Source of the DNA: Mytilisepta virgata
Taxonomy: Eukaryota; Mollusca; Bivalvia; Mytilida; Mytilidae
Assembly: GCA_028015205.1 (NCBI GenBank)
Contig: CM051519.1
Span: 42,947,979 to 43,011,978 of the forward strand
Reading direction: 5' to 3'
DNA: 64,000 nt
The notes under the pieces were generated by a model. It made no database searches, was not told where the DNA came from, and was given only the letters and a program-made list of their open reading frames with translations. Below, one piece after another: positions 22,190 to 34,303 of the stretch (positions are counted from its first letter, which is position 1; each line of letters begins with the position of its first letter). The translations under genes were made by a program, and so were the position numbers.

Positions 22190-23595
22190 TGTTTCGAATC
22201 GTGTCGGCCAGCAAAAAAAAAAAATAAAAAAATCTTTAATTAGTAAACATCACATCTGCGTTTGTTAAGCATACTACATCCGGTTGACCTTAGGGTTTAG
22301 ATAACGTTGGATAAAGGGAGGTACATGTACATGGTTTTATTTTGAATCAAGATATTCACAAATTAATGGATCAATTTAACTCTTGGCTGAATAAGATACT
22401 GCCCGGTATACACGCTAGCCTAAAAACGTAATTACGTAATAAAGACTAACGTAATTAAAGAGTATTGCCAGGTGGTGGAATTGATTCGAAATAAACGTAT
22501 TCATAGTAGGTGTGAAGCATAGATCTAGACATGGAATCTTGTGACACAGTTACTCCTGTTGAACAATGTCGTCTTAAATATTGGACGTGTCTGGAATGTT
22601 ATTTTTTCTGCGGAAGAATTTGTTAGCTCTAAGCTTACAGCTCTTTCATAAAACCAATTACCCATTAATAATTGTGTTATAATACACGTAGCAAAAAAAA
22701 AAAAAAAAAATGTTATGAAATTTATTGTACAGACAAGGTCATGAAGATTTAGTTTTCACTTTGATAGTGTAAATCCCTATTAAGACTACCTTTTACAGTG
22801 TTATAGATTATTTATCTATTTTTTCCCTAGAAAACGAATGTTTATATATATATATAAAATGTCCAGATGTTTCACAAAATAAAAAGTTAAGTAGCCCGTA
22901 CAGTCTTTCTTTAAAAGACAGACTTTCGTGTGTACCGAATGACGGAAATTAAAGCCTATAAGATGATTGAATAATTTGCCGAATAACCTTGGGCTTGTAT
23001 TATGAGTATAAACTACGTCGTTTAAATTCATTATTTAAGGTCTTTCCTTTACATATATATTTTTGCAATCGCTGAAAACCTAGCTATCTTCTAAAACCAA
23101 CAATAACATTTTAAACCTCAATTCTTTTATCAACATACGTGCAATTGATGTGGAAAGACCTTCAATTGTTCTCTGAACAATTGGTGTTTAATTACAATAA
23201 TTATTAGTTCAATCGTTATTAATCTAACGCTTGTAAAAGACAAGCTCCTACGGGTAAACTGGTATATGAATTTTATTTAGATCCGTATTGTTCAATTTAC
23301 TTTTTGTAATATTTCCTCTGGAATGGCATGTTTATAAGTATAGTTTCTGTAGATTATTTGCTTTTTAATAATTTGGATTTATGGAATGGGGTTATTTATT
23401 GAATCTGCAACTGACAGGTAATTTTCTAACAAAAATTCATTTCGTTAGTAGATATAGATTGGTAATTTATATCATACACTTATATTGCTTAATGTAATGT
23501 GGGTGATTTGTAATTGTACGGCATATGTCTAATTACGTGCAGAAAATTCAGAATTCTTAGAGAATAGCTATTCAAAAAAAAATTCTATTAACAAT
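22190..23595. other. No gene recognised
   Basis: AT-rich DNA with A-tracts and no recognisable protein or RNA gene. Confidence 0.45.
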
Positions 23596-23597
23596 AA

Positions 23598-24480
23598 ACA
23601 GCAATATACTTGGCGGAGAAAAGACACTTCACAAGTCAGTAGGACTGATATGATTTTTATAGGGAGTGATCTCATTCCACTAGTACGATTTTATAAAACT
23701 AAACCAGGAGTAATTAATTCAACCGACCATCAAAGCGTATTTTTGAAGGTAAGAAATAGCGCTACAGAAAAGGGAAGGGCGTACTGGAAAATGAATAATT
23801 CAATTTTGCAAGATGATGAATATGAAAAATTAATTAATAAACTAATAGATAATTATTATAGAGACAATAATATATTGAAAGATATAAGACTAGAGTGGGA
23901 TATATTTAAAATTGAAGTCAGGGACACAGCTATTTGTTATTGTAAAGCAAAAGCAAAACTAAACAGGCAAATTTTACAGAAGCTTGAACATGATCTAGAG
24001 GAATTTACACGATTGATTTACAGGAAATTAAAGATAGTAATTTAAAGAGAGATATTAAAAAACTCTAAAATGAAATAAATAAAATTTACGAAGCTAGAAC
24101 AAAGGAGGCCCAAATACGTTCTAGAGAAAAATGGGTTGAACTCGGGGGGGGGGGGGGGGGGGAAACAACTCATATTTTCTAGGCTTAGAAAAACAAAGAC
24201 AAATTAAAAAGTCAATTAATAAATTAAAAAGTTTAAATGAAGAAATATTAACAGATCAAAAAGATATATTATTAAACATTAGAAATTTTTATAAAACTCT
24301 ATATACTACAGACAATCCGAACATAGTATTAGGTGATCAATATATATTTGAAACAAAAGTTTAAAAAGAAATGGATGAAAATGAAAAATCAGTTTGTGAT
24401 GGAGAAATAACAATAAAAGACTGCTCGGATGCTATTTTCAAAATGAAAGTTAACAAATTTCCTGGTTTAAATGATATATC
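23598..24480 (+). pseudogene. LINE (L1/Tx1-like) fragment: end of endonuclease to start of RT
   Basis: The translation starts in the C-terminal endonuclease (YTWRRKD, then SRTDM, and STDHQSVFLKV with the conserved SDH-like motif). It runs through a charged linker (residues of the 23650-24045 frame, ending KLKIV), and after a stop and frame changes it reaches EKWVELG, YFLGLEKQRQ and finally KMKVNKFPGLND, the first RT block. It then breaks off near 24480. A G19 run at 24144-24162 lies within the coding part. It overlaps the family piece at 1-644 in the endonuclease, so two copies exist in the window. Not functional. Confidence 0.75.
24144..24162. repeat. Homopolymer (G)19 tract
   Basis: Run of 19 G on the plus strand, in the LINE fragment, again G-rich in the LINE sense direction. 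Confidence 0.95.
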
Positions 24481-24484
24481 GAAG

Positions 24485-25050
24485 GCCTTACCTTGTATTC
24501 AATAAATTGTTTGTTTTTCAGAGACTGAAATGGGGAAATTGTTCTTATAAACTTTATGCATACTTAATGGAGAGATTACTTGAAAATCGTGATATGGGTA
24601 TATTTTGTGACCCGAGTTTTACAGTCATACAATGTCACACTTGATCAACTTTTGCTTGTCGACATGCTGCATTGACAGAGATATATCCCAATATTTCCGA
24701 ACCGTTTACGAAAACTAATTTTATCGTACGGTGTAATAAAATTCATTCGGTGTCATTAAATAAACATAATAATAAAACTTCTTACCTGCAGTGATAAGTC
24801 CTCCCAACATCAAGTCAGTGTATTTTGAATCATATTTATATAAAACAATATATTGCAACACAACAATAATTTTTTTTTTAATTTATGACCAAGCAAATGA
24901 AATAATATCTATTATTACATATTATGTCTGCTACATTGATGCCTTCCTTGTATCAATATTTAAATGGTTTATGAGATTTGAACATTGCGTATTAAAACGT
25001 GTTAAAGAGATAAACATTTTTACGGATTTTGAAATAATTAAAAATTATTG
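24485..25050. other. No gene recognised
   Basis: AT-rich stretch between the LINE fragment and the satellite; no feature supported. Confidence 0.4.
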
Positions 25051-25930
25051 ATTTGAGGGGCGAGGATGACCCACCTTTTTAGTGGGTTTTTTTTATCAAT
25101 CTGTTTGTCTTATCATTGGGGAAAAAGAAAAAATATGATTTATTGGCGGGGATTTCAATGCTTTACGAGATAATTAAAGACTAATGATCCGAGGGGGTGG
25201 GGATTTTAATTTTATATAATTCAAGATAATTGGCTTATGGGGGCGAGAATGACGCCCATTGAGTAATGAGGTATGTATCATTTAAAGGGGAATCACGGTA
25301 TTGTTTATACGCATCGCTCTCAGCGCCGCTATTATGCCGTTTCTTCCTTGACCGTCGAAAATGTATGAGATAATTGAACATTGATTTGATGGGAGTGGTG
25401 ATAACTCCCTGGGGAAGCGAGGTATGTGTCATTTGGTGCGTCTTACCCGGGAGAATAAGAAATTATATGGTTTAGGGGTGGGGATTTTAACAGTTTTTTG
25501 ATTTGATGGGAGTGGTGATAACCCCAAGGGAAGCGAGGTAGTGTCATTTGGTGAGTCTTACCATAGGGGATAAGAAAATATATGGTTTAGGGGTGGGGAG
25601 TTTTACGGTTTTTGAGATAATTGAACATTTTTGATTTGATCGGAGTGGTAATAACCCCCTGTGGAAGCGAGGTATGTGTCATTTGGTGCGTCTTATCATG
25701 AGAAATAAGAAAATATATGGTTGAGGGGTGGGGATTTTAATAGTTTACGAGATAATTGGACATTATTGATTTATGGAGTTGAGGATCACCCTACTGGAAG
25801 AATGAGGTACATGCCATTTAATGCGTCTTGTTACGGAGAATAATAAAATATATGATTTAAAGCTATGGATTTTAATTGCATATGATATTTTCCTAAATTA
25901 TCCAAAAAGCCCCCCCCCCCCCCCCCCCCC
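25051..25930 (+). repeat. Satellite-like tandem repeat, about 130 bp unit, six or more units
   Basis: Units start with GATTTGA(T/G)GGGAGTGGTGATAA or variants near 25051, 25232, 25382, 25500, 25636 and 25768. Each includes a GAGGTATGTGTCATTT word and a GGTTTAGGGGTGGGGATTTT word. Spacing is about 118-180 bp. The outer units are most diverged. The array ends in a C21 run at 25910-25930. Confidence 0.82.
25910..25930. repeat. Homopolymer (C)21 tract
   Basis: Run of 21 C at the junction of the satellite and the dispersed repeat that follows. Confidence 0.95.
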
Positions 25931-26180
25931 TAGAGGAACGTGGTATATGTCATTTAATAGTTGTAACACGGTGTATAATAAAATATATAATATGAAATGG
26001 TTATTGGTCACTCTCGTAGAGATTTTCGATGAAAAAAGAATTCCCCATAGGGTCCTATAGTTAACCCCTAGCCTCTTTGAGCTGCTCATTATACGTCCCA
26101 GTGACAACCCCCATCAAAAAATGAATAGTATTAGGCACATCTAGAAATATTGATCTTTCATCATGGAAAATCTCAGGTCC
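25931..26180 (+). repeat. Dispersed repeat shared with intron 4 of gene B
   Basis: About 250 bases match 63541-63786 in the opposite orientation, with words such as TTATTGGTCACTCTCGTAGA, TAGGGTCCTATA and TTTCATCATGGAAAAT. Its first 60 bases resemble one unit of the preceding satellite, so satellite and repeat probably belong to one element. Confidence 0.8.
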
Positions 26181-26970
26181 ATATCTCTGAAGGTTATTGA
26201 GAACTCTAACGAACAAAATCAGAGAGGAAGAAAAAAAAATGTTTGATAAAAATCGCAAATCAAAATCTATAAGTCTCCCACTTCGTTTTGGAGACTTAAA
26301 TATGAGAATGTTAACAACAAAACTCGTAAATCAAATTTTCCAGTCCTTCATGAAAGAATATGATGACGATACTGCGAAAGACAGTTTTTCCCATCGGGAT
26401 TTACTATTGCTGTTTAAAATAAAGTCCGTTAGGTGCTTGTAGGCCGGGTGAAACAAAGACATTCAAATTGATATTTGCTGCTTTTGCCAAGCACGTGGCA
26501 TTTAGGAGTAAGAGCAAACACTGATAGGTTCGAAGTCATAATAATATATCCGACTGGGACGGCATGTCTTCATGTGGACTGTTACATCGTCAGCTTGCAC
26601 GTTTAAAATCCGACCTAATGTATCGGTCCAGTACAAATTAAGCAGTGTTCCTATTCATTTCCTATCAAAATGTTGTCGATCTAATGCATGTAATAATTTC
26701 CACTGGACGTTAACAAATTATTAACCCATCCATTAAAAATTATTATGTTTCTGGTTTATTTCGTAAAAAAGTGAAGAGACCCTTACTTGTAGAATATGGT
26801 AATATTTATGACAACAAAAAGTGCATTTATCAATAAAAGATAAAGTTCAATAAGAAAATGGGAAAGGAAATAAGGTCACTTTCCTCTGTATTTTATGTAC
26901 TTTGTGGGTCCTGCTGTATTGGGTTTTTGACTCGTCCATCATCAATCCGCTGTTCTGTAGAAAGCATCTT
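26181..26970. other. No gene recognised
   Basis: A short open frame at 26197-26442 has no recognisable motif and no splice support. The rest is AT-rich spacer. Confidence 0.4.
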
Positions 26971-26974
26971 CATT

Positions 26975-27250
26975 TTTGTAGCATTCTGTTTAAATTTGGA
27001 TGAAGGTTCTCAATAATACCTCGGATGATTTCGATTGTCGGAAGCATCTGAAATGGGGAACCATTTTTCGTGAGGGGGAGTTGCAAAAATATTAGATAAT
27101 AATTCTTTTCGCCTGAATAGCGCTTTCATTTTTTGTTTGATTTTTAAATGAGGTTTTCAATTCACTAATACCTCGGAGGAGTTCGATTATCAGACAAATC
27201 TGACAAGGGGAACCAGTTTTCGTGGGGGGGGGGGACTTCTGAAAATATTA
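26975..27250 (+). repeat. Two-unit tandem repeat that is the pogo insertion site
   Basis: Two units of about 140 bp share AATACCTCGGA(T/G)GA, TTCGATT(G/A)TC and GGGGAACCA(T/G)TTTTCGTG, and an AAAATATTA word. The second unit is cut at AAAATATTA by the pogo-like element. The rest of it (ATTCTTGTCGCCTGAATAG) resumes at 32302, beyond the element. Confidence 0.65.
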
Positions 27251-27796
27251 CTAGCTGGACGGGGTGTCCGCGCAGTTAAGACTTTCACGTAACAGTTGTA
27301 GGATGATGCCTTAAAAACGGCTGTATGATGCTTTCATGTTTTTAGTTCCATAAACATATGAAACAGCGACAACATTTTGTTTTTTATCCTTTACAATGAC
27401 ATAGTTTTGTCAACTCGAGAAACATCCGGTGATTCCGCGCATACTTTAAAAAGTTATATATAGGCGTGAATAAAAGTTTAAACTTTTAAAATTGAAGATC
27501 AATGTATTTTGAGTATTTTTACAATCAATTTTTATAAACATATTTTTAATAATTTACTTATAGGAAAATGTATTTACTTAATGAATTATCGTTAGCTTTT
27601 GAACAAATTTTCTTTGAATTTGAGAAAAAAAAATGAAATAAAATGATTGTCACAAAACCTAGTTCTAACATTGTTTTTATCATTGTCCAATGTCCATATT
27701 CAAATGTCACTGAAATGGTCTCTTTTACTGTCTATATTCCAGTTTCCTTGCAATTGTCACAATTAAATGTGTCCTCTCCCCAAACCTCCTCAACCT

Positions 27797-29557
27797 ATGT
27801 GCAATATTTTAGATGTACCCAACCTTTGCAAATGTCACACTGGGCCCAATTAACGAATTTGATAGCAAGGTATAGGTTGAGATCATCAGGTTGAATTTTC
27901 CCACACACAACGCAGACCGAATTGTCTTCTTTATCTGATTCATTATGGTCCTCGTTGACAAAAAAAGCTTTTCTTATTGGTTAACTGACTGCTTTGCTCT
28001 TTCCCTTTCCTCTTGTGGATCCTTCGCTTTTTCATTTCCACTTAGTTTTTTTTTGATACAATACTCTCATTAATGTCTACTTGTGTATCATCGGTTTGTT
28101 GTGAGAAGGAGTTTGAAACTTCTTCAACAGGCTCTTAGATTGCTTTTGTGATATATCAGTGGAACAAGGTTTGTCTGTTGGTTTCTTTTCCTGACTGACT
28201 TTGGTTGATTTTGCCTTCTCGGACTTTTCATTTTCCCTTTCTACAATTTCGTCCCAAAACTCTGTTCAGTAATGGCTATAACAAAAGGGGGCACAAATGT
28301 TTCCCTTTCTTTGCCACTGGCGTTTGAGTCCTCAACTTGTTTCCTTTTCTTTGCCTCCTGAAAAGCAGATTCCTTTTCTTCAAAAAGAACCTTGATAGCT
28401 CGGACGTCCCGCCTTTCCTTTCTTGTTTGACTATTTGATGTTGTAGCATTGGTATCAATTGACTTTATGGGTTTAGGTTTTGCCATACCTGGATCAAAAG
28501 GAAAAAATCCTGTTTTTCTGAAACCTGCCATTATATTTGACACTGTCATGGAGTAAGAATATGATGTGCAAATCAATTTTGGCAACTTTTGTCTGGGCAC
28601 TACTCAGAGTGGGTTCTCATGTATGTACTTGTGCATTTCTGTGTTCAGGCTCTTCTTAAACGGACTGAATACTGACATATCTAAAGGTTGTAGTAGATGA
28701 CTAATATGTGGATGTAGTACAAATAGTACAACTCCAGACTCTCTTGCTGCATCAATCATTTCTATGGTTACATGTGTTGCATGTCCATCATACAAAAGAA
28801 TTAAAGGCCTTTCAGTTACATACTGAAGAAAATGATTTGAAAAGAAATCAGCAAATACTTCTGATGTGACCCATCCATTTGAAGCGGTATTAAATTTACT
28901 TCCTCCATTCCATCAGAAACTAGTTCCTGTGAAAGTCTCTGCCCTTTATAAATGATATATGGTGGTAGTGTCTGTCCTAAAGCACTGACAGCTGCAACAA
29001 GAGTTGTGCTGCTTCTACCTGATGTGACAAAAAATGGCTGAATGCCATACCTTGACAAAATTTTTGGAGGGGAGTGGTCTAGCGATATTCCAGTTTCGTC
29101 CACATTCCAAATCTTTGATGGTTGGTTCATCAAATTGTTCAGCTCTATTCTATGCCTTAGTTCACCGAAGAAGGAGTCCACAATCTCAGTGGTTATGTGA
29201 TTTCTTGACTGTTCTCTTTTCTTGGGTTTTATAATCTTCACCTGTGAGTTTCTATTGACAAATTCATAAAACCAATGTTTTGTTGGTGTAAAATCCTTTT
29301 CTTTCGCTTTTGAATATTTGCAGCCAATTCCAGTATTTGCCATTTTGCATAGCCGTATCCTCTGTCTGCCATCTTCATACAATGTTCTGCCACTTCAGCT
29401 TCTTCAGTACTTGTAAATATAGTAGGTCCACCCATTTTAACATCGGCACCTCGGGCGTCACGTAGTCTATCTGTTAGAGTACTCTCTGGAGTATTGCAGC
29501 CCTGACTATCTCAACATTGTAGCCTTGCTTTCTTTTATTTGTAGATTTTCTAACCAT
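27797..29557 (-). pseudogene. Pogo-like DDD transposase with C-terminal PHD-like finger, broken
   Basis: Minus-strand pieces line up with a pogo/Tigger-type transposase. A basic N-terminus from ATG 29557 (MVRKSTNKRKQGY) comes first, then GGPTIFTSTEEAE, MADRGYGYAKWQ and FTPTKHWFYEF (CENP-B-like DNA-binding part). The catalytic domain has IWNVDETGI (first Asp), LPPYIIYKG, LLYDGHATH (second Asp) and LLQPLDMSVF (third Asp). GFRKTGFFPFDP follows, then a Lys/Glu-rich linker, then CVVCGK..WAQCDICKGWVHLKYC near 27800-27930, a PHD-like zinc finger found at the end of some pogo transposases. At least three frame changes (about 29480, about 29310 and about 28885) and a stop near 28604 kill it. The gene is therefore only a relic of the element at 27251-32297. 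Confidence 0.8.
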
Positions 29558-30109
29558 ATTTCTGAAAGAGAAAAAGTACCAATTAATTGTAAAGTTCAAA
29601 TAATTTATCGGTGCTCCAAAAATGGAGTTTCATACAATAGAACACTGAAATAATTCCTTTATTTATGAGGTCAGTTGGCGCAGAGGAATTTCGGGTACTA
29701 CTAAAAGAAGCCTGCCAAGGTAAATGAAGCCTGCAGAAGCCTGCAAAAGCCTGCAGGTTAATGGCTACAGGTGCGTGGAATATTTTTACATATTATGGTA
29801 GATGAAAGTATATTATTTGAAAATATCGAAAAAAAAATTGATTTTGATAAGTTTTTCGACTCTTAATCGATGATTTTCTATTGTCGTATTTGAAGCCTGC
29901 AAAAATGCGACGCCATCTTGTTTTACCTGAGATTCGAGTTGACATGTATAGTTAATTAGCCAATGTATATTGTAGAATAAACAATTTTATTAAGTTTAAT
30001 GTTAATTGAATGTAATAAAAATGTAGAACTCTCTGCCATATTCATAAATGAATATGTTACCAGACCCAACGACGAGGACATGGTTCTACTTCTGGGTCCA
30101 TTTTTTTTT

Positions 30110-30400
30110 TTTTTTTTAATTATTTATTTACTTTTACTTTTTTCATAATGAAAAACTATATACAAAATAACAATTTTGAAAAAAAATCACTTTCAGCTTA
30201 AACTTTTTTTTATTAATTTATTTATTAACTTTTACTTTTTTCATAATGAAAAACTATAGACAAAACAATTTTGAAAATTTTTTTTTTTTTCAGCTGAAAC
30301 TTTTTTTAAAATTTATTTATTAACTTTTACTTTTTTCATAATGAAAAACTATAGACAAAATAACAATTTTGAAAAAAAAAATCTTTTTCAGCTAAAACTG
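30110..30400 (+). repeat. Three-copy tandem repeat, about 90 bp unit
   Basis: The words ACTTTTACTTTTTTCATAAT and GAAAAACTATA(T/G)ACAAAA recur three times, each followed by TTTTCAGCT(T/G/A)AAAC. It lies inside the nested TIR element. Confidence 0.8.
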
Positions 30401-30479
30401 TGAGAGCAGAGGAAGAAGAGATAGAAAAACGTTAACCGAAAACGGAAGAAGAAAAAACCAAAATTGAATAAAAAATATT

Positions 30480-31165
30480 TTATAATTTAGGGCGCTTGCT
30501 GGCGGATGTTGTCTTTGCATTCCGTACCCGCTTGACTTGACCGAGTTTCTTGGCAAGTCGAGCGGTTACGGGTACTGTCAATTGTCCGTCTGTAGACACC
30601 AACCGATTTGACTGCGGCCTAAAATGTATACATTTTAAATAAATTTTGCGGCGTTGTTCGTCAGTCAAGTCAATCCAAATGTCATGAGTCACCCCGGAAT
30701 GCCTTGACCGTTCTGCCAATTCCAAACAACCCCTCCCATGAAGTGCACCCCTTATCTCAATAAGTTGGGACACGTGAATGTCCCTTAATCTGGCAATCAG
30801 ATCAGGAATTTTCAACACCTGAATTCTGATGGAGATGGCATTAAAAAGACAATTCCCATCTCCAGTCGTCTACACTGCCCAATATGTCAAATTCTTGCCC
30901 AAATGTGAAGTTCCTACTGAATCTATTGCCAAAGATCTATTTACCTCTGAAGATTGTGGAGACAGTGTTTTTGGGTCAGTGACCAGATACAATTTGCTGT
31001 TACATACAGCCAAAAATATAAGGATACTTTCCATGCCATCGATGTCTTCAAGGTTAAATTTTGTGGGGGTGGGGTTGGTTGTTCCCTTTTCTCATCAACA
31101 GGGGCAGGTTTTGATTTTTTAATTTCCTGAATGGCTTCCCTGGGAGAACATTTCTCCTTAGCCAT
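30480..31165 (-). pseudogene. Decayed passenger gene with OTU-protease-like signature
   Basis: On the minus strand an ATG at 31165 opens a 74-residue frame (Pro/Lys-rich start). A different frame then gives DPKTLSPQ and, after an in-frame stop, TTGDGNCLFNAIS at about 30833-30872, which looks like the DGNC active-site Cys motif of OTU deubiquitinases. It runs on without a stop to 30480 (ARLRDIHVSQLIEIRG, then DIWIDLTDEQRRK, and a basic C-terminus). The rest of an OTU fold, including the catalytic His, is not recognisable. The gene is interrupted by at least one frame change and one stop. It is the only coding trace in the nested TIR element. OTU assignment rests on one motif; function unknown. 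Confidence 0.4.
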
Positions 31166-32439
31166 TATTTTAAGAACTTGTTGCCTTTCTTGTATTTAGA
31201 AAGTTGTCAATTCAATATTTATATCCTACCGAGTTAATTCAATTATTTCTTTAAACTGTGATTGGGACACAAGCTGTCAATTTTTGGCTTCGTAAAATTT
31301 TTGTTTTATTTAATATTTTATTATCATATAGCCCATTAAGAGCTGTAATTAAAACATAATGAAAACATTAAAATGATAATTAATCCTATTGAGTGAAGCC
31401 AGTTCACTACTCAGTATCGTTCAAAGCTATGATTGTGTTATTAAATTATATTAATTAAATTGTTTATTTAACTTTTTAAGTGAGAATATTTCAAGTTGTT
31501 TTTAGTTTATATAAGTTTAGTTATTCCTTTAAATAATTATATAAAAATGTTAATATGTGATGTTTTAGTTAAAATTGTTTATTCTACAATATACACTGGC
31601 TAATTAATTATACATGTCAACTCGAATCTCAGGTAAAACAAGATGGCGTCACATTTTTGCAGGCTTCAAATACGACAATAGAAAATCATCGATTAAGAGT
31701 CGAAAAACTTATCAAAATCAATTTTTTTTTCGATATTTTCAAATAATATACTTTCATCTACCATAATATGTAAAAATATTCCACGTACCTATAGCCATTA
31801 ACCTGCAGGCTTTTGCAGGCTTCATTTATCTTGGCAGGCTTCTTTTAGTAGGACCGGAGGAATTTCACTGATGTAAATGGCAGTGCAGACGACTTAGGAA
31901 AGTTGTGCTTTTTCATAAGAAATAAGTTATTGTGTAATAAGAAATATTATAATTGAATTTTAACTATGTAGGAAAGCGACGTTTCACTCCAGGTACAGTA
32001 GTTTTATATTTAGAATGCAAATAAGGGGAATCCTACGATCCATCTTTGACATTTTCGTTGTCATTCGTAACGAGACCACACTTTTAACAAACTATGCATA
32101 AACTATTCATAATTTGATAAAAACACTTCTACAGAGTATTATTCATGTTATTTAAACACTAGTTGTTATAAATACTTCCGAAAATGATAATTATAGAACG
32201 TCTGAAGTGTTGACAATTTCTATTTTTAATTTCATTATACTGCGGATGTGACGTTGCGCGAAAAAATAGGCCGCGTGGACACCCGTTCCAACACATGTAA
32301 TTGATTCTTGTCGCCTGAATAGTAACTTCATTTCTTGTTAATCAGGAAAATGATGTAATCAGATAAAAGATGTAAATATTCATACACACCTGCAGCTGGA
32401 TCTTGATCTGCAGAGTAATGGCAAGTGGGAAACTCACAT

Positions 32440-33345
32440 TGAAAAAAAAAATATAACAAAGCATATAGCAGATTAAGTATCTTAAGAATGCTGAAGTATA
32501 AGGTGTCTCAAAAAGTTCTGATTAATATATATTTCTCATTTATTAGACCTATTCTAGAATATGGGGATGCAGTGTAGGATAATTGTTCGTTACAGGAGGC
32601 AAACTTGTTGAAGAGTATTCAGGTTGAAGCTGGTAGAATAATTAATAGATTCCTCTAAAAGTAAAATGCACTAGGAACTTGGCTGGAAGCCACTCTATAC
32701 GAGACCTGAAAAACATAGGCTTGTAGTTATGTATAAATAATAAATGGACTATGTCCAAATTACTTATCTCACCTTGTTCAAGCCTATGTGGAAAACATAC
32801 ATAATTATAATTTGAGACAACAAATTTCTAATGATAATTTGCGTCTACCATTTTGTAGCACTGTGGCATACAATAAATGTTTTTTACCTAGTACACTGCG
32901 GCGTTGGAATCTGTTACCAGCAGCAACTAAGGCTACCCAGTCTGTTGAAATTTTCAAGATAAATTTGAATTCAGATCTCTAGAAGACACCTGATTACTAC
33001 AAAATTGGTAATACATTTGTAGAAATGAAAATATTGTGCTCTGTCAGATGGGAAATGATGCAAGCAATTTAGATGAACACTTGCTCCATCATCATTTATC
33101 TCACAATGCAAACTGTGGACACTCTGGAGATCAAGTTGAATGTGTTAAAAAAAAAATTTTTTTGTCCCTTTCATGATTTTCAGAGACAGTCACTGCAGAA
33201 CGTTTGTGCAGAACTTAATATTGACTTTAGTATTCAAAATATTCTGTATGGAAATGATCAAATTAATTATTCTAATAATGAAAAGTTGGTATATACTGTT
33301 CATTGTTTCATAACATATAGTAAAAGATTTTCCTAATGTGAGACA
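32440..33345 (+). pseudogene. Non-LTR retrotransposon 3' end (RT C-terminal region), broken
   Basis: Frames in this stretch recall the end of a LINE reverse transcriptase: FSFIRPILEYGDAV, then YNLRQ..NLRLPFCST, KCFLPSTLRRWNLLP, and a Cys/His-rich end with NANCGHSGDQVEC and CPFHDFQRQSL. Stops and frame changes separate the pieces. No RT catalytic FADD-type motif is included, so this is a 5'-truncated dead copy. It lies just outside the pogo-like element. The clade is not determinable from what is left. Confidence 0.65.
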
Positions 33346-34280
33346 AATATTATAAAATTATGGACTGTTGACAGACTTGAATATAAATATATTATAGTTT
33401 ATTTCTATTACAAAACTGTAATATTGGGCATTAAAAAGACTTTTCGAAATATTTTTATAATATGCAAAACCATTTTACTATTTAAGTTGAGTGTTCTAAA
33501 ACTTTCAATTAAAAATCTATTAAAGGTAACAAATTTGGCTATTACTATGATTCTTACTTGACATTGAAACTGTTTAAAGTCGCTTTAAAAAATTCAGTTA
33601 AATTTACAAATCATGCATTGATTTAAAAAATGTTATTTCCACTTTAATGAATTGAATTACCTCGCTTTGGTCAATTGTATGATGTGTTGTTTTTCATGTA
33701 TATATGTTGCATATTGCCTCGAACCTTGTATGGAGAAGACTTATGTAGGCATAACAACAAAAAACAACAAAAAATCTGAAATGGAACAATTTTTCTTTGA
33801 GGTAGGGGGCTTGTAAAATATCATTTTTTTTCCTGAACAAAGAGGTTCGGAGTGAATAAGTAAATAGGAAAATCTGTAGGGCTGTAAGTCACTATATTGG
33901 GTTGTTTAATTTATATGAAAGCGCGGGCTACGGGGGCTTGTTCACCAAAGTTACTTTGATTTTAAAATTTCTAATTATAAATATAACTACTTACCATTAC
34001 TGGAAACGATAAACTTAAAAAAAAATAATGAGAGAAATTGTTAAAGTACGTAGTGTGGAATATTTCTTCAAGTTGGTAGAAAAAAATGTATAAGTCGCAA
34101 AATGCTGATAAGTCCCGCGTCTGTATATAATAGGCAAATTTTATTACCTGAAGTCTCAAGGTTCAAGCCAAAACGCTATAATATTATGCCGTTTAGTGTT
34201 ACAGGAATCTATATGTATATGGGTATCATGTAGACTGAAAACATTTCAAAAAATAAAGAAGAAAGCTTATTTTCTTTCTT
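33346..34280. other. Upstream region of gene A, no coding feature
   Basis: AT-rich. A pyrimidine-rich acceptor ending CCAG at 34281-34284 lies 19 bases before the gene A ATG, so a 5' untranslated exon and the promoter should lie somewhere here or further upstream. I cannot place them. Confidence 0.45.
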
Positions 34281-34303
34281 CCAGTTTGTAAACAGAGATC
34301 AAC

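Larger units (their letters stand above)
29693..31856. mobile_element. Nested TIR element with 10 bp target duplication (MULE-like?)
   Basis: It is flanked by GAGGAATTTC on both sides (29683-29692 and 31857-31866). The ends are about 290 bp inverted repeats (29693-29985 and 31570-31856), more than about 95% alike by eye, containing CTACTAAAAGAAGCCTGCC, repeated GAAGCCTGCA words and ACCTGAGATTCGAGTTGACA. A 10 bp duplication and long inverted ends fit the Mutator superfamily, but no transposase is seen, so it is at most a non-autonomous copy. The interior holds a triplicated AT-rich segment and a decayed gene. Confidence 0.78.
27251..32297 (-). mobile_element. Pogo-like (Tc1/mariner) transposon, decayed, with nested element
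   Basis: The ends are inverted: the left end has GGACGGGGTGTCCGCGC and the right end, reversed, GGAACGGGTGTCCACGC. Flanks show TA on each side. The neighbouring repeat unit at about 26975-27126 serves as an empty site: it reads AAAATATTAGATAATAATTC, whereas the filled site reads AAAATATTA, element, then TAATTGATTC. The element carries a broken pogo transposase (27797-29557) and a younger nested TIR element (29693-31856). The exact outermost bases are uncertain by a few positions. Confidence 0.65.

Noticed and set aside
23650..24045. A host gene of 131 residues
   Set aside because: Flanking sequence and STDHQS/YTW motifs show it is a LINE endonuclease-to-RT linker.
26197..26442. An 81-residue open frame
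   Set aside because: No motif, no start context or splice partner; overlaps the edge of a dispersed repeat.
33700..33770. A GIY-YIG-like endonuclease trace (TYVGITT)
   Set aside because: Only a few residues fit, with no further motif; could be chance.
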